Position numbers and translations under genes: made by a program. From the NCBI GenBank assembly GCA_029624675.1, contig JARSSP010000030.1:43628-107627 (forward strand): 64,000 bases of DNA. Reading direction: 5' to 3'. Below, one piece after another: positions 9,201 to 18,868 of this stretch (position 1 is the first letter of the stretch; each line of letters begins with the position of its first letter). A model generated the notes under the pieces. It made no database searches, was not told the origin of the DNA, and saw nothing but the letters and a program-made list of their open reading frames with translations. This DNA is from Candidatus Contendibacter sp. (lineage in GTDB: Bacteria; Pseudomonadota; Gammaproteobacteria; Competibacterales; Competibacteraceae).

Positions 9201-9788
9201 GATCTGACCGGGGGTGGCGGAACCCTGCGTCGGAGCAACGACCGCTCAGTGCTGATCGCCGGGCTAGTGGTGAGCGTGCGCACCCGCAACGCCAACCGGG
9301 GTGGGCGGATCGCGTTTGTGACCCTGGACGACGGTAGCGGGCGCTTGGAAGTCCGGATCTTTCCGGAAATGTACGAGCGGTATGGCCCCCTGATCGTCGA
9401 GGACGCTATCGTGTTGGCGCAGGGCGTTCTGGGTTGGGATGAGTTTAATCAGACCACGCGTCTGACCGTCGAGCGGGTTTTGAATCTGGATGACGCACGC
9501 GCCGAGTATGCCCGGCGGCTGGTCGTGCGGCTCGACGCCCAGCGGTGCCAGGCTGGTGTGTTGCGCGAGATGGCCAGTGTACTGACCGAGTATCGCGCCG
9601 ACGGCCATTGCACGGTGTGGGTGGAATACATCGGCCCCGGCGTCCGGGTGGATCTGGCGTTCGGTCCGAACTGGCGGGTCAGGCCCGGTGAGGCGCTTTT
9701 GAAGCAATTGCGCGAACTGGCGGGCGCGGAATCGGTGCAACTACGCTACGAGTCGCAGTCGGCGGCGGATCGTAACAGCGTGGCCTGA
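6273..9788 (+). CDS. dnaE: DNA polymerase III alpha subunit
   Basis: Replicative polymerase (1171 aa; E. coli 1160). The PHP domain is N-terminal ([17 protein letters not shown]). The polymerase core has [20 protein letters not shown] and the catalytic motif [14 protein letters not shown] with the two metal-binding aspartates. [25 protein letters not shown] and the helix-hairpin-helix region near [14 protein letters not shown] follow. The OB fold is C-terminal ([33 protein letters not shown]). ATG 6273 overlaps the rnhB stop, and the family alignment starts there; the frame stays open further upstream only as the shadow of rnhB. Confidence 0.97.
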   Translation: MTARFVHLRLHTEYSLVDGLIRIKSLVGQVAAAGMPAVAVTDVSNLFALIKFYRAALGAGIKPIVGVEAWVRRQDEPARLVLLCQNLTGYHSLTRLVSRGFLEGQQRGIPILDRAWLTGNTDGLIALSGGREGELGQALLNDRLDQARAWLADWRQLFPGRFYLEVQRTGRPQEEAYLESAVDLAAATGTPVVATNEVCFLQRGDFEAHEARVCIHDGATLGDPRRPRRYSDQQYLRTPAEMAELFADLPEALENSVEIARRCNLRLDLGKNVLPDFPVPEGMDANSYFALQSRAGLEQRLRRLFDPAAPDFADRRRPYDERLETELKVIIQMGFPGYFLIVADFIQWARDHGVPVGPGRGSGAGSLVAYALGITDLDPLAYELLFERFLNPERVSMPDFDIDFCMEGRDKVIDYVAQRYGRDRVSQIATHGSMAAKAVVRDVGRVLGHPYGFVDRIAKLIPFELGMTLDKAIEQEAELRRLYEHDEDVKALIDLARKLEGLARNVGKHAGGVVIAPSRLTDFSPLYCEEGDSSLVTQFDKDDVEAAGLVKFDFLGLRTLTIIDWAARTINDQRKVVGEPPLDISTIPLDDAPTFDLLKRHRTTAVFQLESSGMKDLIRRLQPDCFEDIVALVALFRPGPLQSGMVDDFIDRKHGRARIEYPHPALASILKPTYGVILYQEQVMQIAQVLSGYTLGGADLLRRAMGKKDAEKMAKERDGFVKGATNRGVEPETASYIFDLIDKFAGYGFNKSHSAAYALISYQTAWLKAHYPAAFMAAVLSSDMDKTDKMVVFIEECRRMGLKLTSPAINVSAYHFTVGNGGEILYGLGAIKGVGEGAIEALVQERNQGGPYRDLFDLCRRVDLRKLNRRVLEALIRSGAFDALGPNRATLMAQLLEALQLAEQHSRNDAAGQDDLFGLAAAEKTSARPLHIAKVPEWDEAERLRAEKETLGVYLTGHPISRVAAELAALHATRLGDLTGGGGTLRRSNDRSVLIAGLVVSVRTRNANRGGRIAFVTLDDGSGRLEVRIFPEMYERYGPLIVEDAIVLAQGVLGWDEFNQTTRLTVERVLNLDDARAEYARRLVVRLDAQRCQAGVLREMASVLTEYRADGHCTVWVEYIGPGVRVDLAFGPNWRVRPGEALLKQLRELAGAESVQLRYESQSAADRNSVA

Positions 9789-9839
9789 TTGGAACCTCCA
9801 CCCGCCACCCCTTACCCCATTCTCCCTATTTGATTGCCA

Positions 9840-10757
9840 ATGGAAAATATCTCTCCGATTCTCGGCGCGCTGGGCCCCATTTTCGCTCTGATTCTGCTGG
9901 GCTTTGGGTTGCGGCGGTTTGGTTTTCCCGGCGATGGATTTTGGCCGGCGGCCGAGCGTTTCACCTACTTCATGCTGTTTCCAGCCCTTCTGGTGCAGCG
10001 ACTGGCGGTGGCCCGACTGGGTGATTACGCGGTCGGGCCCGTGGTGGCGGTCATCATGGCGATGCTGCTGGGAATGACGGCGCTGGTCTATGGGCTCCGA
10101 CCCTGGCTGAAGGTGGATGGGCCGGCGTTCACTTCGGTCTATCAAGGGGTGATCCGCTTCAATACCTATGTCGGGCTGGCGGTGGCGCTGGCGGTGTTTC
10201 ACGCCGAGGGCGGGACGGTGGCGGCGCTGGTGATGGCGATCATGATTCCGCTGATCAACGTGCTGTGCGTGCTGGTGTTGAACGCGCACGCTGGCGGTTC
10301 GGCCACCGTGGCCGGGGTGGCGCGTGGTCTGATCACCAATCCGCTGATTCTGGCCTGCCTGACCGGGATCGGGCTGAACCTGAGCGGTATCGGTTTGCCG
10401 TGGGGTTCGGCGGCGGTGTTGGAGATTCTGGCGCGCGCCGCGCTGCCGCTGGGATTGCTCGCGGTGGGGGCCGGGCTACGGTTGGATGGCCTGCGGCGAC
10501 CTGGCTTGCTGGCGGCGGCCAGCGGCCTGAAGTTGTTGGTCTTGCCGGGGCTGGCTGCGGGGCTGTGCTGGGTAGCGCAACCGGGACGGTTGGAAACGGC
10601 GGTGCTGGTGACGTTCGCGGCGCTGCCTGGGGCGTCCACCGCCTACATCCTGGCGCGGCAACTGGGTGGCGACGCGCCGCTGATCGCGGCCATCATCACG
10701 GTGGAAACGGCGGCGGCGCTGGCGACCCTGCCGGCGGTGCTGATGTGGGTGGTATGA
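9840..10757 (+). CDS. AEC (auxin efflux carrier)-family membrane transporter
   Basis: Integral membrane protein (305 aa) with about ten hydrophobic helices in two five-helix halves, typical of the AEC family of secondary transporters. Family features include FTYFMLFPALLVQRLA in the first half, the conserved NTYVGLAVALAVF region, ITNPLILACLTGIGLNL, and the C-terminal ASTAYILARQLGGDAPLIAAIITVET (the STAYILA...GGD...A motif). The substrate is unknown; malate, small organic acids or amino-acid-like compounds are possible in this family. ATG 9840 is preferred to a TTG two codons earlier. It is convergent with the next gene. Confidence 0.88.
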   Translation: MENISPILGALGPIFALILLGFGLRRFGFPGDGFWPAAERFTYFMLFPALLVQRLAVARLGDYAVGPVVAVIMAMLLGMTALVYGLRPWLKVDGPAFTSVYQGVIRFNTYVGLAVALAVFHAEGGTVAALVMAIMIPLINVLCVLVLNAHAGGSATVAGVARGLITNPLILACLTGIGLNLSGIGLPWGSAAVLEILARAALPLGLLAVGAGLRLDGLRRPGLLAAASGLKLLVLPGLAAGLCWVAQPGRLETAVLVTFAALPGASTAYILARQLGGDAPLIAAIITVETAAALATLPAVLMWVV

Positions 10758-10803
10758 AGCCATTGAATTCCCTCGCCAGCAAACGGGAGAGAGATGGGGA
10801 CAA

Positions 10804-13794
10804 TCACGATTGCGTCGCCAGTTGCCGCAGCAGGAGTTGTAGATGCAAAGGGAATTCCTGGTCGATGGGTTTTTGATGTGTGTGAAAGAGTGCCAGCAGC
10901 GCGTTGGCCTTCGCCTTGTCGCCCATGGCCAGACCGGCGGTCAAGCCGGCGGTGAGTAGATAAATCGCCTCGTGCGGAGAGAGTTGGTCCTTGGGCGTCG
11001 TTTCGATAAGACGCTGGGTGAGCGCCGCCATCGTGGGCGCATCGCGCTGTCCCACCGCGCGGTGCAGGACGAACCAGTCGCGCGTGGTTTCGGACAGGGC
11101 GTTGTAGCCCGGTTGACTGGCCAAATAATCCCACAAGGGCGTGGTCCGGCTGGCCGGTAGATAAGGATTGACCAGTTCGGCCGTCTTGAAGAGCAGGGCA
11201 CGCACCATGTCATCCGCCGGTTGTTGCGGGGCGCCGACCGCCAACTCTCGCAGCAATAGTTGTAAATCGAAGCTTGATGGACCCAGTTGCGCTGGCGTCA
11301 TCGGTTGCTGGGACAACAGGGTTTCGGCGATGCGCGCCGCGCGCTGCTGAAATTCCGGTGCGCTGAAAAGAGGCGTCGTCGTGGCCGGGGTTTCGCCCGC
11401 CCGGCGATGGCCATCGAGCATTTCCAACACGGGGATGGGCGCCACGTGCAGTGCGCTCAAGATCACGGCCGTTTCCTGCAGATAGCGACTTCTGGGGGCG
11501 TTGAGGCTGAGATAGGGGAAGAAGTCAGAATTGGCCAGCGTGTTGAAAACCTCGAACAGAGGTTGCAACAATGCTTTGTCGCCAAGGCGGCGGACCTGGA
11601 TGTCCTGGAGCGAGCGGATGCCTACTCGGTTCAGCGCCTCTTGCAGTTTGGGTTCCGCCAGAATCCAGGGGTCCAGTCGGTCCAAAGAGTCGCCATTGCT
11701 GGCGACGATCAAGATATCCAGACTGTCGGTATTGAAGACCACATAATCGCTAAAGTGCTGGCTCAGCGCCTTGAATACCGACGAAACCAGCATCGGATTG
11801 GATTCGTACAACTGCAACCACTGCACCAGCAAGCCGCGCTCGTTCAGGTGATTCTTGATGTAGCGGTAAAACTCCTCGGAAAACAGGCTGGCGACGCCGC
11901 TGACCCAAGGGTTGGACGGTTCGGAGATGATCAGGTCGTAGCGGGCGTTGTGGCTGGAAAAATAGGTCTTGGCGTCTTCGATATGAATGCGGCTGCGCGG
12001 GTCGGTGAAGGCGCGTTCCGCGAACCGCCCGAACCCGCGCGCGCCCTCCACCATCGCCGGCTCGATCTCCACGGTATCCACCCGTTCGATCCGATCCGTA
12101 CCCAGCAGATTGTGAGTGGTCATGCCGGAGCCGAAGCCGATGTTGGCGACGGTCTTGGCGTCGGGCCGCAGCGACAGCGGCAGCACGGCCGCCATGACCA
12201 TGGTGATTTCGTCGAGCGTGCTGACCGCTGTTCGCGTTTGGGCGCTGGCGTCCGGCTTGCCGTTGGTGGCGATGATCATCTGACCATCCTTGAGCAAATA
12301 ACGGGCGATGCTGGCGGTCTTGCCATCGCGGTAGTACTGCACCTCGGTATCGGGCGGCAAATGGGCGCGACCAAAACGGTATACGCCGCCCGCCATGCGC
12401 AGGGGGTCGAAGCGCACCGCCAACAGGATCACCGCGAACACCAGCGCCGCCACCCCCACGCCGGCCGGTACTTCCCAGCGCCACGATCTCGCCCGGGCCA
12501 GTGCCAGCAGGGTAGTGCCCACAAGGATGTCCAGCAGCGCCCCCAGGCTGACCAGTCCCTTGACGCCGATGGCCGGCATCACTACATGCACCGCCAGCAA
12601 CACGCCGAGGATCGCGCCGACGGTGTTGGCGCTGTAAATCCGGCCGATGCTGCGTTCGCCGGCACCGCGTCGCAGCAGCGCGTAGGTGAACAGCGGCAGC
12701 GTCATCCCAGCCAGAAAGGTCGCCGGGATCATGATCGCCATCGCGATGGCCTGGCTGGTGAGGTTGAACAGGGCATAGCCATTATCGGTCTTGCTCAGGC
12801 CGTGGATCATGAAGCCCATGAAGTCGAAACTGGCGTTGTACAGCGGCAGGGTGCCCACCGCGCACACCCCCATGAGCATTTGTACGTAGCCGGCGTAGCG
12901 CAACGGCGTGGCGATGCGATCCAGCCGGCGGCGAATCCACAGCCCACCCAGCGCCAACCCAAGAATGAAGGCGCTCAGCATCAGCTCGAATGCCTGGGTG
13001 GAACTGCCCAGTACCAGGCTGAGCATCCGAATCCAGCCGATTTCGTAGAAAAACGAGGCCAGGCTGGAGCTGAGCGCAAGGGTCAGCAGCGCCACCGTCA
13101 ACCATGCAGAGGATTGACCGGACTCGCTCGCGCTTTCCACCGGCGCGGGGACGCGACGCTCCTTGGCGATGCCCCACATCACGATGGCCAGCAACACGTT
13201 CAGGATGCCCGCCGTCATGATCGTGCCCGGCAGGCCCACCGCCGGAATCAGGACGAACACGCTGACCAGAACGCCCGCCGCCGCGCCGAGGCTGTTGGTG
13301 AAGTACAACATGCCCAGCGTCGCGCCGGGGGTGTCGGGGTACAGGCGAATGATGCCGGCGCTCATCAGCGGGAAGGTCGCGCCCAGCAGCACGGATTGCG
13401 GCAGGATCAACAGCGCGGCAAGGGTCCATTTCAGCGCGTTGATCGTGCCGGGATCGCTCAATGCCGGAATCCAGCTCAGGTACAGCGCGTCCAGCACGGT
13501 GGTGAACAGCGGGTGAAAGGTCAGCCCCAACAGACCGATGAACCCCTCGGCGATGGCGTAACCCAGCAACAGATTGCTCCAACGCCGGGAATAGCGGCTG
13601 GTCAACCACGCCCCCAGCGCCATGCCGCCCATGAAGATCGCCAACACCAGGGTTTGCGCGTAGGCAGCGTGACCTAGCATCAGCTTGAGGTAATGCGACC
13701 AGATCGATTCATAAATCAATCCGCTGAAGCCGGAAAGGACGAATAAACTATATAATGCGATGCGTAGGGTGGGCGAGGTGGGGCGCGAACTCAT
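10804..13794 (-). CDS. Membrane protein with fused spermidine-synthase-like domain
   Basis: A 996-aa protein. Residues 1 to about 450 form a multispanning region (12 or more helices) beginning LFVLSGFSGLIYESIWSHYLKLMLG, a pattern typical of fused MFS/spermidine-synthase proteins. A spermidine-synthase-like Rossmann domain follows: TEVQYYRDGKTASIARYL, NGKPDAS, VANIGFGSGMTTHNLLG, VDTVEIEPAMVEGA, then LIISEPSNPWVSGVASLF. The aminopropyltransferase aspartates are only partly recognisable, so polyamine synthesis should not be assumed. The C-terminal 250 residues are helical and TPR-like. It stands alone on the minus strand between the AEC transporter and the glycosyltransferase cluster. Its real reaction is unknown. 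Confidence 0.82.
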   Translation of the reverse strand: MSSRPTSPTLRIALYSLFVLSGFSGLIYESIWSHYLKLMLGHAAYAQTLVLAIFMGGMALGAWLTSRYSRRWSNLLLGYAIAEGFIGLLGLTFHPLFTTVLDALYLSWIPALSDPGTINALKWTLAALLILPQSVLLGATFPLMSAGIIRLYPDTPGATLGMLYFTNSLGAAAGVLVSVFVLIPAVGLPGTIMTAGILNVLLAIVMWGIAKERRVPAPVESASESGQSSAWLTVALLTLALSSSLASFFYEIGWIRMLSLVLGSSTQAFELMLSAFILGLALGGLWIRRRLDRIATPLRYAGYVQMLMGVCAVGTLPLYNASFDFMGFMIHGLSKTDNGYALFNLTSQAIAMAIMIPATFLAGMTLPLFTYALLRRGAGERSIGRIYSANTVGAILGVLLAVHVVMPAIGVKGLVSLGALLDILVGTTLLALARARSWRWEVPAGVGVAALVFAVILLAVRFDPLRMAGGVYRFGRAHLPPDTEVQYYRDGKTASIARYLLKDGQMIIATNGKPDASAQTRTAVSTLDEITMVMAAVLPLSLRPDAKTVANIGFGSGMTTHNLLGTDRIERVDTVEIEPAMVEGARGFGRFAERAFTDPRSRIHIEDAKTYFSSHNARYDLIISEPSNPWVSGVASLFSEEFYRYIKNHLNERGLLVQWLQLYESNPMLVSSVFKALSQHFSDYVVFNTDSLDILIVASNGDSLDRLDPWILAEPKLQEALNRVGIRSLQDIQVRRLGDKALLQPLFEVFNTLANSDFFPYLSLNAPRSRYLQETAVILSALHVAPIPVLEMLDGHRRAGETPATTTPLFSAPEFQQRAARIAETLLSQQPMTPAQLGPSSFDLQLLLRELAVGAPQQPADDMVRALLFKTAELVNPYLPASRTTPLWDYLASQPGYNALSETTRDWFVLHRAVGQRDAPTMAALTQRLIETTPKDQLSPHEAIYLLTAGLTAGLAMGDKAKANALLALFHTHQKPIDQEFPLHLQLLLRQLATQS

Positions 13795-13890
13795 GTCGGA
13801 TCAATCCAGGTTTGTGGTGGCGCGGTCGGATCGGAAATCAGCAGGCAATAATTCGGCCACGGCGCCTGACTCCATCCCTGGCAAATATGG

Positions 13891-14790
13891 ATGGATCAAA
13901 AAACGATGAACTCAGGCAATCCGTTGAGCATTATCCTGCCAGCCCGCAATGAGGCGATCAATTTACGCCCTCTGCTGGGCAAGTTGACGGAGCGGTTTCC
14001 CGAAGCGGAAATCGTCGTGGTGAACGATGGTTCCACCGACGAGACCGTCGAAATTTGCCGGTCGTTCGGGGTGCGGGTGGTGACCCATCCGTACAGCCTG
14101 GGCAACGGCGCGGCGGTCAAGGCCGGCGCGCGCGTCGCTCGTGGCGAGACGCTGGTGTTCCTGGATGCGGACGGCCAGCACGATCCGGCCGATATTCCCC
14201 GGTTGTTGGCGAAGCTGGAAGAGGGCCACGACATGGCGGTCGGGGCGCGGCACGATCATTCCCAGGCGTCATGGGGGCGGGGCGTGGCGAACCGGATCTA
14301 CAACCGGCTGGCCAGTTGGATGACCAATTACCCGGTACTGGATCTGACTTCGGGGTTCCGGGCGGTGCGGGCCGGGCGGTTCCGGGAGTTTTTGTATTTA
14401 CTGCCGAATGGTTTTTCCTATCCGACGACGATCACCATGGCGTTCTTCCGCAGTGGTTATCCCGTGGCTTACGTGCCGATCGTGGCGGGGCGGCGGGAAG
14501 GCAAGAGCCATATCCAGCCACTGCAAGATGGGGTGCGATTCCTGTTGATCATCTTCAAGATTGGAACCCTGTATTCGCCGCTCAAGCTGTTTTTTCCCGT
14601 CAGCCTGGGGTTCTTCCTGATAGGGCTGGTCTACTACGTCCATACCTACGTGGTCGAGCATCGGTTCACCAACATGGGAACCCTGTTGTTCAGCATTGCC
14701 GTGGTGGTGTTTTTGATGGGGCTGGTGTCGGAACAAATCACTAGTCTGTTCTATCAGCAATCGGGAAGCACGACCGAACGGCAGCCATGA
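13891..14790 (+). CDS. Family 2 glycosyltransferase with C-terminal membrane helices
   Basis: A 299-aa GT-A enzyme of the dolichol-phosphate-sugar synthase (DPM1/GtrB-like) type, probably transferring a sugar to a lipid carrier at the inner membrane. LSIILPARNEA, IVVVNDGSTDETVEI, VKAGARVARGETLVFLDADGQHDP (DxD) and the acceptor-side DLTSGFRAVR are visible. Two hydrophobic segments close the protein (LKLFFPVSLGFFLIGLVYYV and LFSIAVVVFLMGLV). It is first in a seven-gene plus-strand run with short spacings or overlaps. Met6 (13906) is an alternative start. Confidence 0.9.
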   Translation: MDQKTMNSGNPLSIILPARNEAINLRPLLGKLTERFPEAEIVVVNDGSTDETVEICRSFGVRVVTHPYSLGNGAAVKAGARVARGETLVFLDADGQHDPADIPRLLAKLEEGHDMAVGARHDHSQASWGRGVANRIYNRLASWMTNYPVLDLTSGFRAVRAGRFREFLYLLPNGFSYPTTITMAFFRSGYPVAYVPIVAGRREGKSHIQPLQDGVRFLLIIFKIGTLYSPLKLFFPVSLGFFLIGLVYYVHTYVVEHRFTNMGTLLFSIAVVVFLMGLVSEQITSLFYQQSGSTTERQP

Positions 14791-14824
14791 AAAACCGCTC
14801 GGCCACGAAACGCGGTGAAATTGG

Positions 14825-15862
14825 ATGAAAGTCCTGTTCGACATCAATCACCCTGCGCATGTGCATTTTTTCCGGCATCCCATCGCCCTGTTGCGGGCGC
14901 GGGGCCACGATATCGTTGTCACCAGCCGCGCCAAGGAAATGGCGATGCCGTTGCTCGACGAACTGGGCATCGCCCATCGCCCGCTGAGCGCCATGAAGGG
15001 CAAGGGTCTGCTTGGCCTAGGTCGGGAACTGTTGCAGCGGGACGCCGCGCTCTACCGGGTCGTTCGCCGGGAGAAGCCCGCAGTCCTGGCGTCCATCGGC
15101 GGAACCTTCATCGCCCATGTCGGCTGGCTCACCCGCACTCCGTCGCTGGTGTTCTACGATACCGAGAACGCCCGGCTGCAAAACGCCATCACCTATCCGC
15201 TGGCCAGTCAGGTGATCGTGCCGCGCTGCTATCAGAGTTGGACGCCACGCGGCCGAACTCTGCGCTATGCCGGCTATCACGAGCTGTCCTATCTGCACCC
15301 TGCCCGCTTCACGCCCGACCGGGTGGTCGCCGAGCAAAATGGCTTCGACGCGGCGCGCGACAACTTCTTTATCCGCTGCGTGTCCTGGCAGGCCAGTCAC
15401 GATCTTGGCGAGCGGGGCTGGAGCGAGTCCCTGCTGAGCGATCTGGTCGAGTGGCTGGCGGCGCGCGGCAAGGTGCATATCTCGTCCGAAGCGCCGTTGC
15501 CCGCCGCGCTTGCCGCCCATGCCTACCGGGGCAAGGTCAGCGCGGTGCATCACTTGATGGCGCATTGCCGGCTGTTCATCGGCGAGAGCGCCACCATGGC
15601 CTCGGAGTGTGCGGTTTTGGGAGTCCCCGCGATCTATGCCGCCCATACCGGACGTGGCTATACCGATGAGCAGGAGCAGCGCCATGGGCTGGTGACCAAT
15701 CTCCGGCAATTCGATCTGGATCGCCTGCGCCAAGCCATCGAAGCCCTGCTGGCCCGGCCAGCGGCGGATTATCAGGCGCGGCGGCAAGATTTGCTGGCGG
15801 ATACCATCGATGTCGCGGCGTTCGTCGCCGAGCGGATCGAACAGGCGGCGAGAACCCGCTGA
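14825..15862 (+). CDS. DUF354 GT-B-fold protein
   Basis: A 345-aa protein of the DUF354 family, related in fold to UDP-GlcNAc 2-epimerases and GT-B glycosyltransferases. The start MKVLFDINHPAHVHFFRHPI is the family signature. SIGGTFIAHVGWLTRTPSLVFYDTE and FIGESATMASECAVLGVPAIY look like nucleotide-sugar-binding loops. The biochemical role is not established. The stop overlaps the start of the AsnB-like gene by one base (TGATG), so it is co-translated with that gene in the envelope cluster. Confidence 0.85.
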   Translation: MKVLFDINHPAHVHFFRHPIALLRARGHDIVVTSRAKEMAMPLLDELGIAHRPLSAMKGKGLLGLGRELLQRDAALYRVVRREKPAVLASIGGTFIAHVGWLTRTPSLVFYDTENARLQNAITYPLASQVIVPRCYQSWTPRGRTLRYAGYHELSYLHPARFTPDRVVAEQNGFDAARDNFFIRCVSWQASHDLGERGWSESLLSDLVEWLAARGKVHISSEAPLPAALAAHAYRGKVSAVHHLMAHCRLFIGESATMASECAVLGVPAIYAAHTGRGYTDEQEQRHGLVTNLRQFDLDRLRQAIEALLARPAADYQARRQDLLADTIDVAAFVAERIEQAARTR

Positions 15863-17688
15863 TGTGTGGCCTGAGCGGGTTCTTCTCGGCGACGCCGCTG
15901 GATCCGCTCGCGGAAACGGCGCGTCTCGACCGGATGCGCGCCGCGCTCGCCCACCGAGGGCCGGACGGTAGCGGCGTCGAAATCTTCGACCGGGCGGCGC
16001 TGGTCCATAATCGGCTGGCCATCATCGACCTGGCGGGCGGACACCAGCCCTTGTATGGCGCGGCCGGGACCTGCATCGTCTTCAACGGCGAGATTTATAA
16101 CTACCGCGAATTGCGGGCGCGGCTGCCGGATTACCCGTTTCGCACCCGTTCCGACACCGAAGTGATCGTCGCTCTGTACGAGCGCGAAGGGCTGGCCGGT
16201 TTCCGCCATTTGCGCGGGATGTACGCCTTTGCGCTGTGGGATGGCCGGCGTGGTGTCCTGGTCCGTGATCCGGCGGGCATCAAGCCGCTGTTTTACGCTG
16301 TCCAGGGAGATCGGCTGCTGTTCGCCTCCGAGGCCAAGGCTATCCTCGCGCATGGTGGCGGGCCAGTCCGCCTCGAACCGGCGGCGTTGCACCTGCTGCT
16401 CAATTTTCGCTATGTCGCCGGCGACGCCAGCCTGTTCACCGGCATCGCCCAGGCGCCGCCCGGCTCGGTGCTGGTCTGGACGCCGGAGCGGTTGGAGCAT
16501 CTGACCCTGGCCGAGCCGGATGCGGCGCCGCCGGACGATATCGACGCGGCGTTGTCGGCGGCGGTGCAAAGCCATCTGGTGGCGGACGTGCCGCTGGGTT
16601 GCTACCTGTCGGGCGGCATCGACTCGGCGCTGGTCGCGCGCCATGCCTGTCGCCATGCCACCATCGAGGGGTTTACCCTGGAAGTGGGCGATGACCCGCG
16701 CGAGGCCGATCACGCCGCCGAGACCGCGCGCTGGCTGGGCATTTCCGATCATCGCCAGGCTTTCGCCATCGCCGATCCGGTGGCGTTGCACCGCTCGCTG
16801 GTCTGGCATCTGGAGACGCCGAAGGTGAACGCGCTGCAGGGCGCGATGCTGGCGGAATTCACCGCTCGCCGGGTCAAGGTGGCGCTGTCGGGGTTGGGCG
16901 GCGATGAGTTGTTCTACGGCTACAACGCCCATCGCATTCTATGGCTGGCGCAGCAGGCCCGGCGATTGTTGCCGGGCGCCAGCAATCGCTGGTTAGCGGT
17001 GTTGCTCCGTCCCCTGGCCGGGAGCGCGGTCTGGAGCGAGCCCCGGCGAGCAGTGGAAATGCTGGCGGCGCTGCCGAATTGGGCGCGGGTATACGGCATC
17101 CTGCGCAATATCTGGGACAGCCCGGCGCTGCGGCGACTGATCTACGGCGAGCGGATGCTCGACGCGGCCTTGCCTGATGCCTTCTCTTGGCTGGAACAGC
17201 GCTTTCCCGCCGAGCCGGACGCGGCGGCGGCGATGGCTCGCTTCGAGTTTGGCCACAAGCTGGTCAACGATTTGCTCTGGCAGGAAGATCGGGTCAGCAT
17301 GCGAGTCGGGCTGGAAGTGCGGGTGCCGTTCCTGGACCAGGAACTGACGCGCTGCGTCCGGCGACTGTCGCGACGGGCGCTGATGCCCGGCGGACGGAAG
17401 AAGTCTCGGTTGAAGGCTCATGCCCGCGCCGAACTGCCGGAATTTATCCTGCGTCGACCTAAGAGCGGTTTTCAGCTCGACATCACGGCCGCCGCCCACG
17501 GAGTGCTCGAACCGGTGTTCGACGAATATCTAAGCGAGGAACGGTTGCATCACCACCGGCTGTTCAATCCTGAGTTTGTGCGGACCGTGCGGGCGCAACC
17601 AGCGCGCAAGGGGTTGCGTTGGCACTATTTCCTGCTTTATCTGATGGCGCAATGTCACCTGTTGCGGGAAATCTTCGATGCCGATTGA
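15862..17688 (+). CDS. Asparagine synthase-type glutamine amidotransferase
   Basis: A 608-aa AsnB-family protein. The N-terminal class II glutaminase has the catalytic Cys2 (MCGLSGFF), ALAHRGPDG, NRLAIIDLAGGHQPL and FNGEIYNYRELR. The C-terminal synthetase part has the PP-loop YLSGGIDSALVARH and SGLGGDELFYGY. In glycan clusters this family often amidates a sugar carboxylate or another acid rather than aspartate, and the neighbours (GT2, DUF354, six-hairpin protein, radical SAM) favour that over housekeeping asparagine synthesis. Its end overlaps the next gene by 11 nt. Confidence 0.9.
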   Translation: MCGLSGFFSATPLDPLAETARLDRMRAALAHRGPDGSGVEIFDRAALVHNRLAIIDLAGGHQPLYGAAGTCIVFNGEIYNYRELRARLPDYPFRTRSDTEVIVALYEREGLAGFRHLRGMYAFALWDGRRGVLVRDPAGIKPLFYAVQGDRLLFASEAKAILAHGGGPVRLEPAALHLLLNFRYVAGDASLFTGIAQAPPGSVLVWTPERLEHLTLAEPDAAPPDDIDAALSAAVQSHLVADVPLGCYLSGGIDSALVARHACRHATIEGFTLEVGDDPREADHAAETARWLGISDHRQAFAIADPVALHRSLVWHLETPKVNALQGAMLAEFTARRVKVALSGLGGDELFYGYNAHRILWLAQQARRLLPGASNRWLAVLLRPLAGSAVWSEPRRAVEMLAALPNWARVYGILRNIWDSPALRRLIYGERMLDAALPDAFSWLEQRFPAEPDAAAAMARFEFGHKLVNDLLWQEDRVSMRVGLEVRVPFLDQELTRCVRRLSRRALMPGGRKKSRLKAHARAELPEFILRRPKSGFQLDITAAAHGVLEPVFDEYLSEERLHHHRLFNPEFVRTVRAQPARKGLRWHYFLLYLMAQCHLLREIFDAD

Positions 17689-18868
17689 CGCTGCCGCGAC
17701 TCGCCGAGTCCTGGATCGGACCCTAACCTGGAGCCGGGAACAGGACTACCGGGAATACACCAAGCACGACGCGCTCAACAGTCCGTTACTATCCGCGCTG
17801 TTCGGCCATCATCGGCTCACCCGGATTCTGGCGACTCAGGCCGTGATGCGCTTTCCATTCAACGTGCGGCCGCTGTTGGGCGTACCCAGGAGCGAGAATC
17901 CCAAGGGGCTGGCGTTGTGGGTGATGGCGCTGCTCGACGGCTATCAGACTTTCGGTGAGGAGCACTACCGAGCCGAGGCCGAGCGTCTGCTCGAACGTCT
18001 GCTGAGTTTGCGTTCTTCGGGTAAGTGGCACGGCGATTGCTGGGGCTATCAATATCCGTGGCAGGATCTTGGCTTTTTCGCCCCGAAGGCGACGCCGAAC
18101 GCGGTGGTCACCGCCTTTGTCTGCGAGGCTTTTCTCCATGCCTGCCGGGTGACTGGCGACGAGCGTTATCTGGAGCCGGCGCGTTCGGCGGCGGGATTTT
18201 TTCTGAACGACTTGCGCGTGCTGTGGGATACGCCCGATGAATTGTGCCTGGGCTACATGCCGTTGCCGATGACCATGCGGGTCATGGATGTCAGCGTGCT
18301 GATCGCCGCCGTGCTGGCGGCGCTGGCGGCGCGTGAGGGTGATGGGTCGTTGCGGCGCACCGCCCTGCGCCTGGCCCGCTACGTGGCGCGGCGGCAGACC
18401 GCCGAGGGCGCCTGGTATTACACCGATCCGCCGGAGGACTCGCCGGTGAAGATCGACAACTATCATACGGGCTTCATTCTCGATGCCCTCGACCGGGTGA
18501 TGACGACGCTGACCGTGGATGAATGGCGCGAGCAACACCGCCGGGGCGCGGCGTTCTATGCGCAACACCTGTTCAATGCCGATGGCTCACCGCGCTGGAT
18601 GAGCGACCGCGATTATCCGCACGATATTCACGGCGCGGCGCAGGGTATTTTGACCTTCAGCCAGCCGGACCTTGGCCAGATTTATCCGGAGCTGGCTCCC
18701 CGCATCGTCGAGTGGGCGCTGACGCGGATGTACGACCCGGTAGGTCGGTTTTATTACCAGCAAACCCGGTTTTACACCAAGAAATTCACGTTCCTGCGCT
18801 GGTGCAACGCCTGGATGTGCCGCGCGCTGGCCTTTCACCTGCTGCACTGCCGCCATGAAGAAAATTGA
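17678..18868 (+). CDS. Six-hairpin (alpha/alpha)-toroid glycosidase-like protein
   Basis: A 396-aa cytoplasmic-looking protein with no signal peptide. Repeating helix pairs rich in aromatic residues (KWHGDCWGYQYPWQD, NAVVTAFVCEAFLHA, GAWYYTDPP, IDNYHTGFILDALDR, SPRWMSDRDYPHDIHGAAQGILTF) are characteristic of (alpha/alpha)6 toroid enzymes such as glycoside hydrolases and uronyl epimerases. The conserved Asp and His in DNYHTG and HDIHGAAQ could be catalytic or sugar-binding. The precise reaction is unknown. It overlaps the AsnB-like gene upstream and the methyltransferase downstream, implying one operon. Confidence 0.75.
   Translation: MPIDAAATRRVLDRTLTWSREQDYREYTKHDALNSPLLSALFGHHRLTRILATQAVMRFPFNVRPLLGVPRSENPKGLALWVMALLDGYQTFGEEHYRAEAERLLERLLSLRSSGKWHGDCWGYQYPWQDLGFFAPKATPNAVVTAFVCEAFLHACRVTGDERYLEPARSAAGFFLNDLRVLWDTPDELCLGYMPLPMTMRVMDVSVLIAAVLAALAAREGDGSLRRTALRLARYVARRQTAEGAWYYTDPPEDSPVKIDNYHTGFILDALDRVMTTLTVDEWREQHRRGAAFYAQHLFNADGSPRWMSDRDYPHDIHGAAQGILTFSQPDLGQIYPELAPRIVEWALTRMYDPVGRFYYQQTRFYTKKFTFLRWCNAWMCRALAFHLLHCRHEEN

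Noticed and set aside
11287..13677. 796-codon plus-strand frame opposite the spermidine-synthase-like gene
   Set aside because: Rich in Gln, His and Arg with no domain, and fully covered by a membrane protein gene on the other strand.
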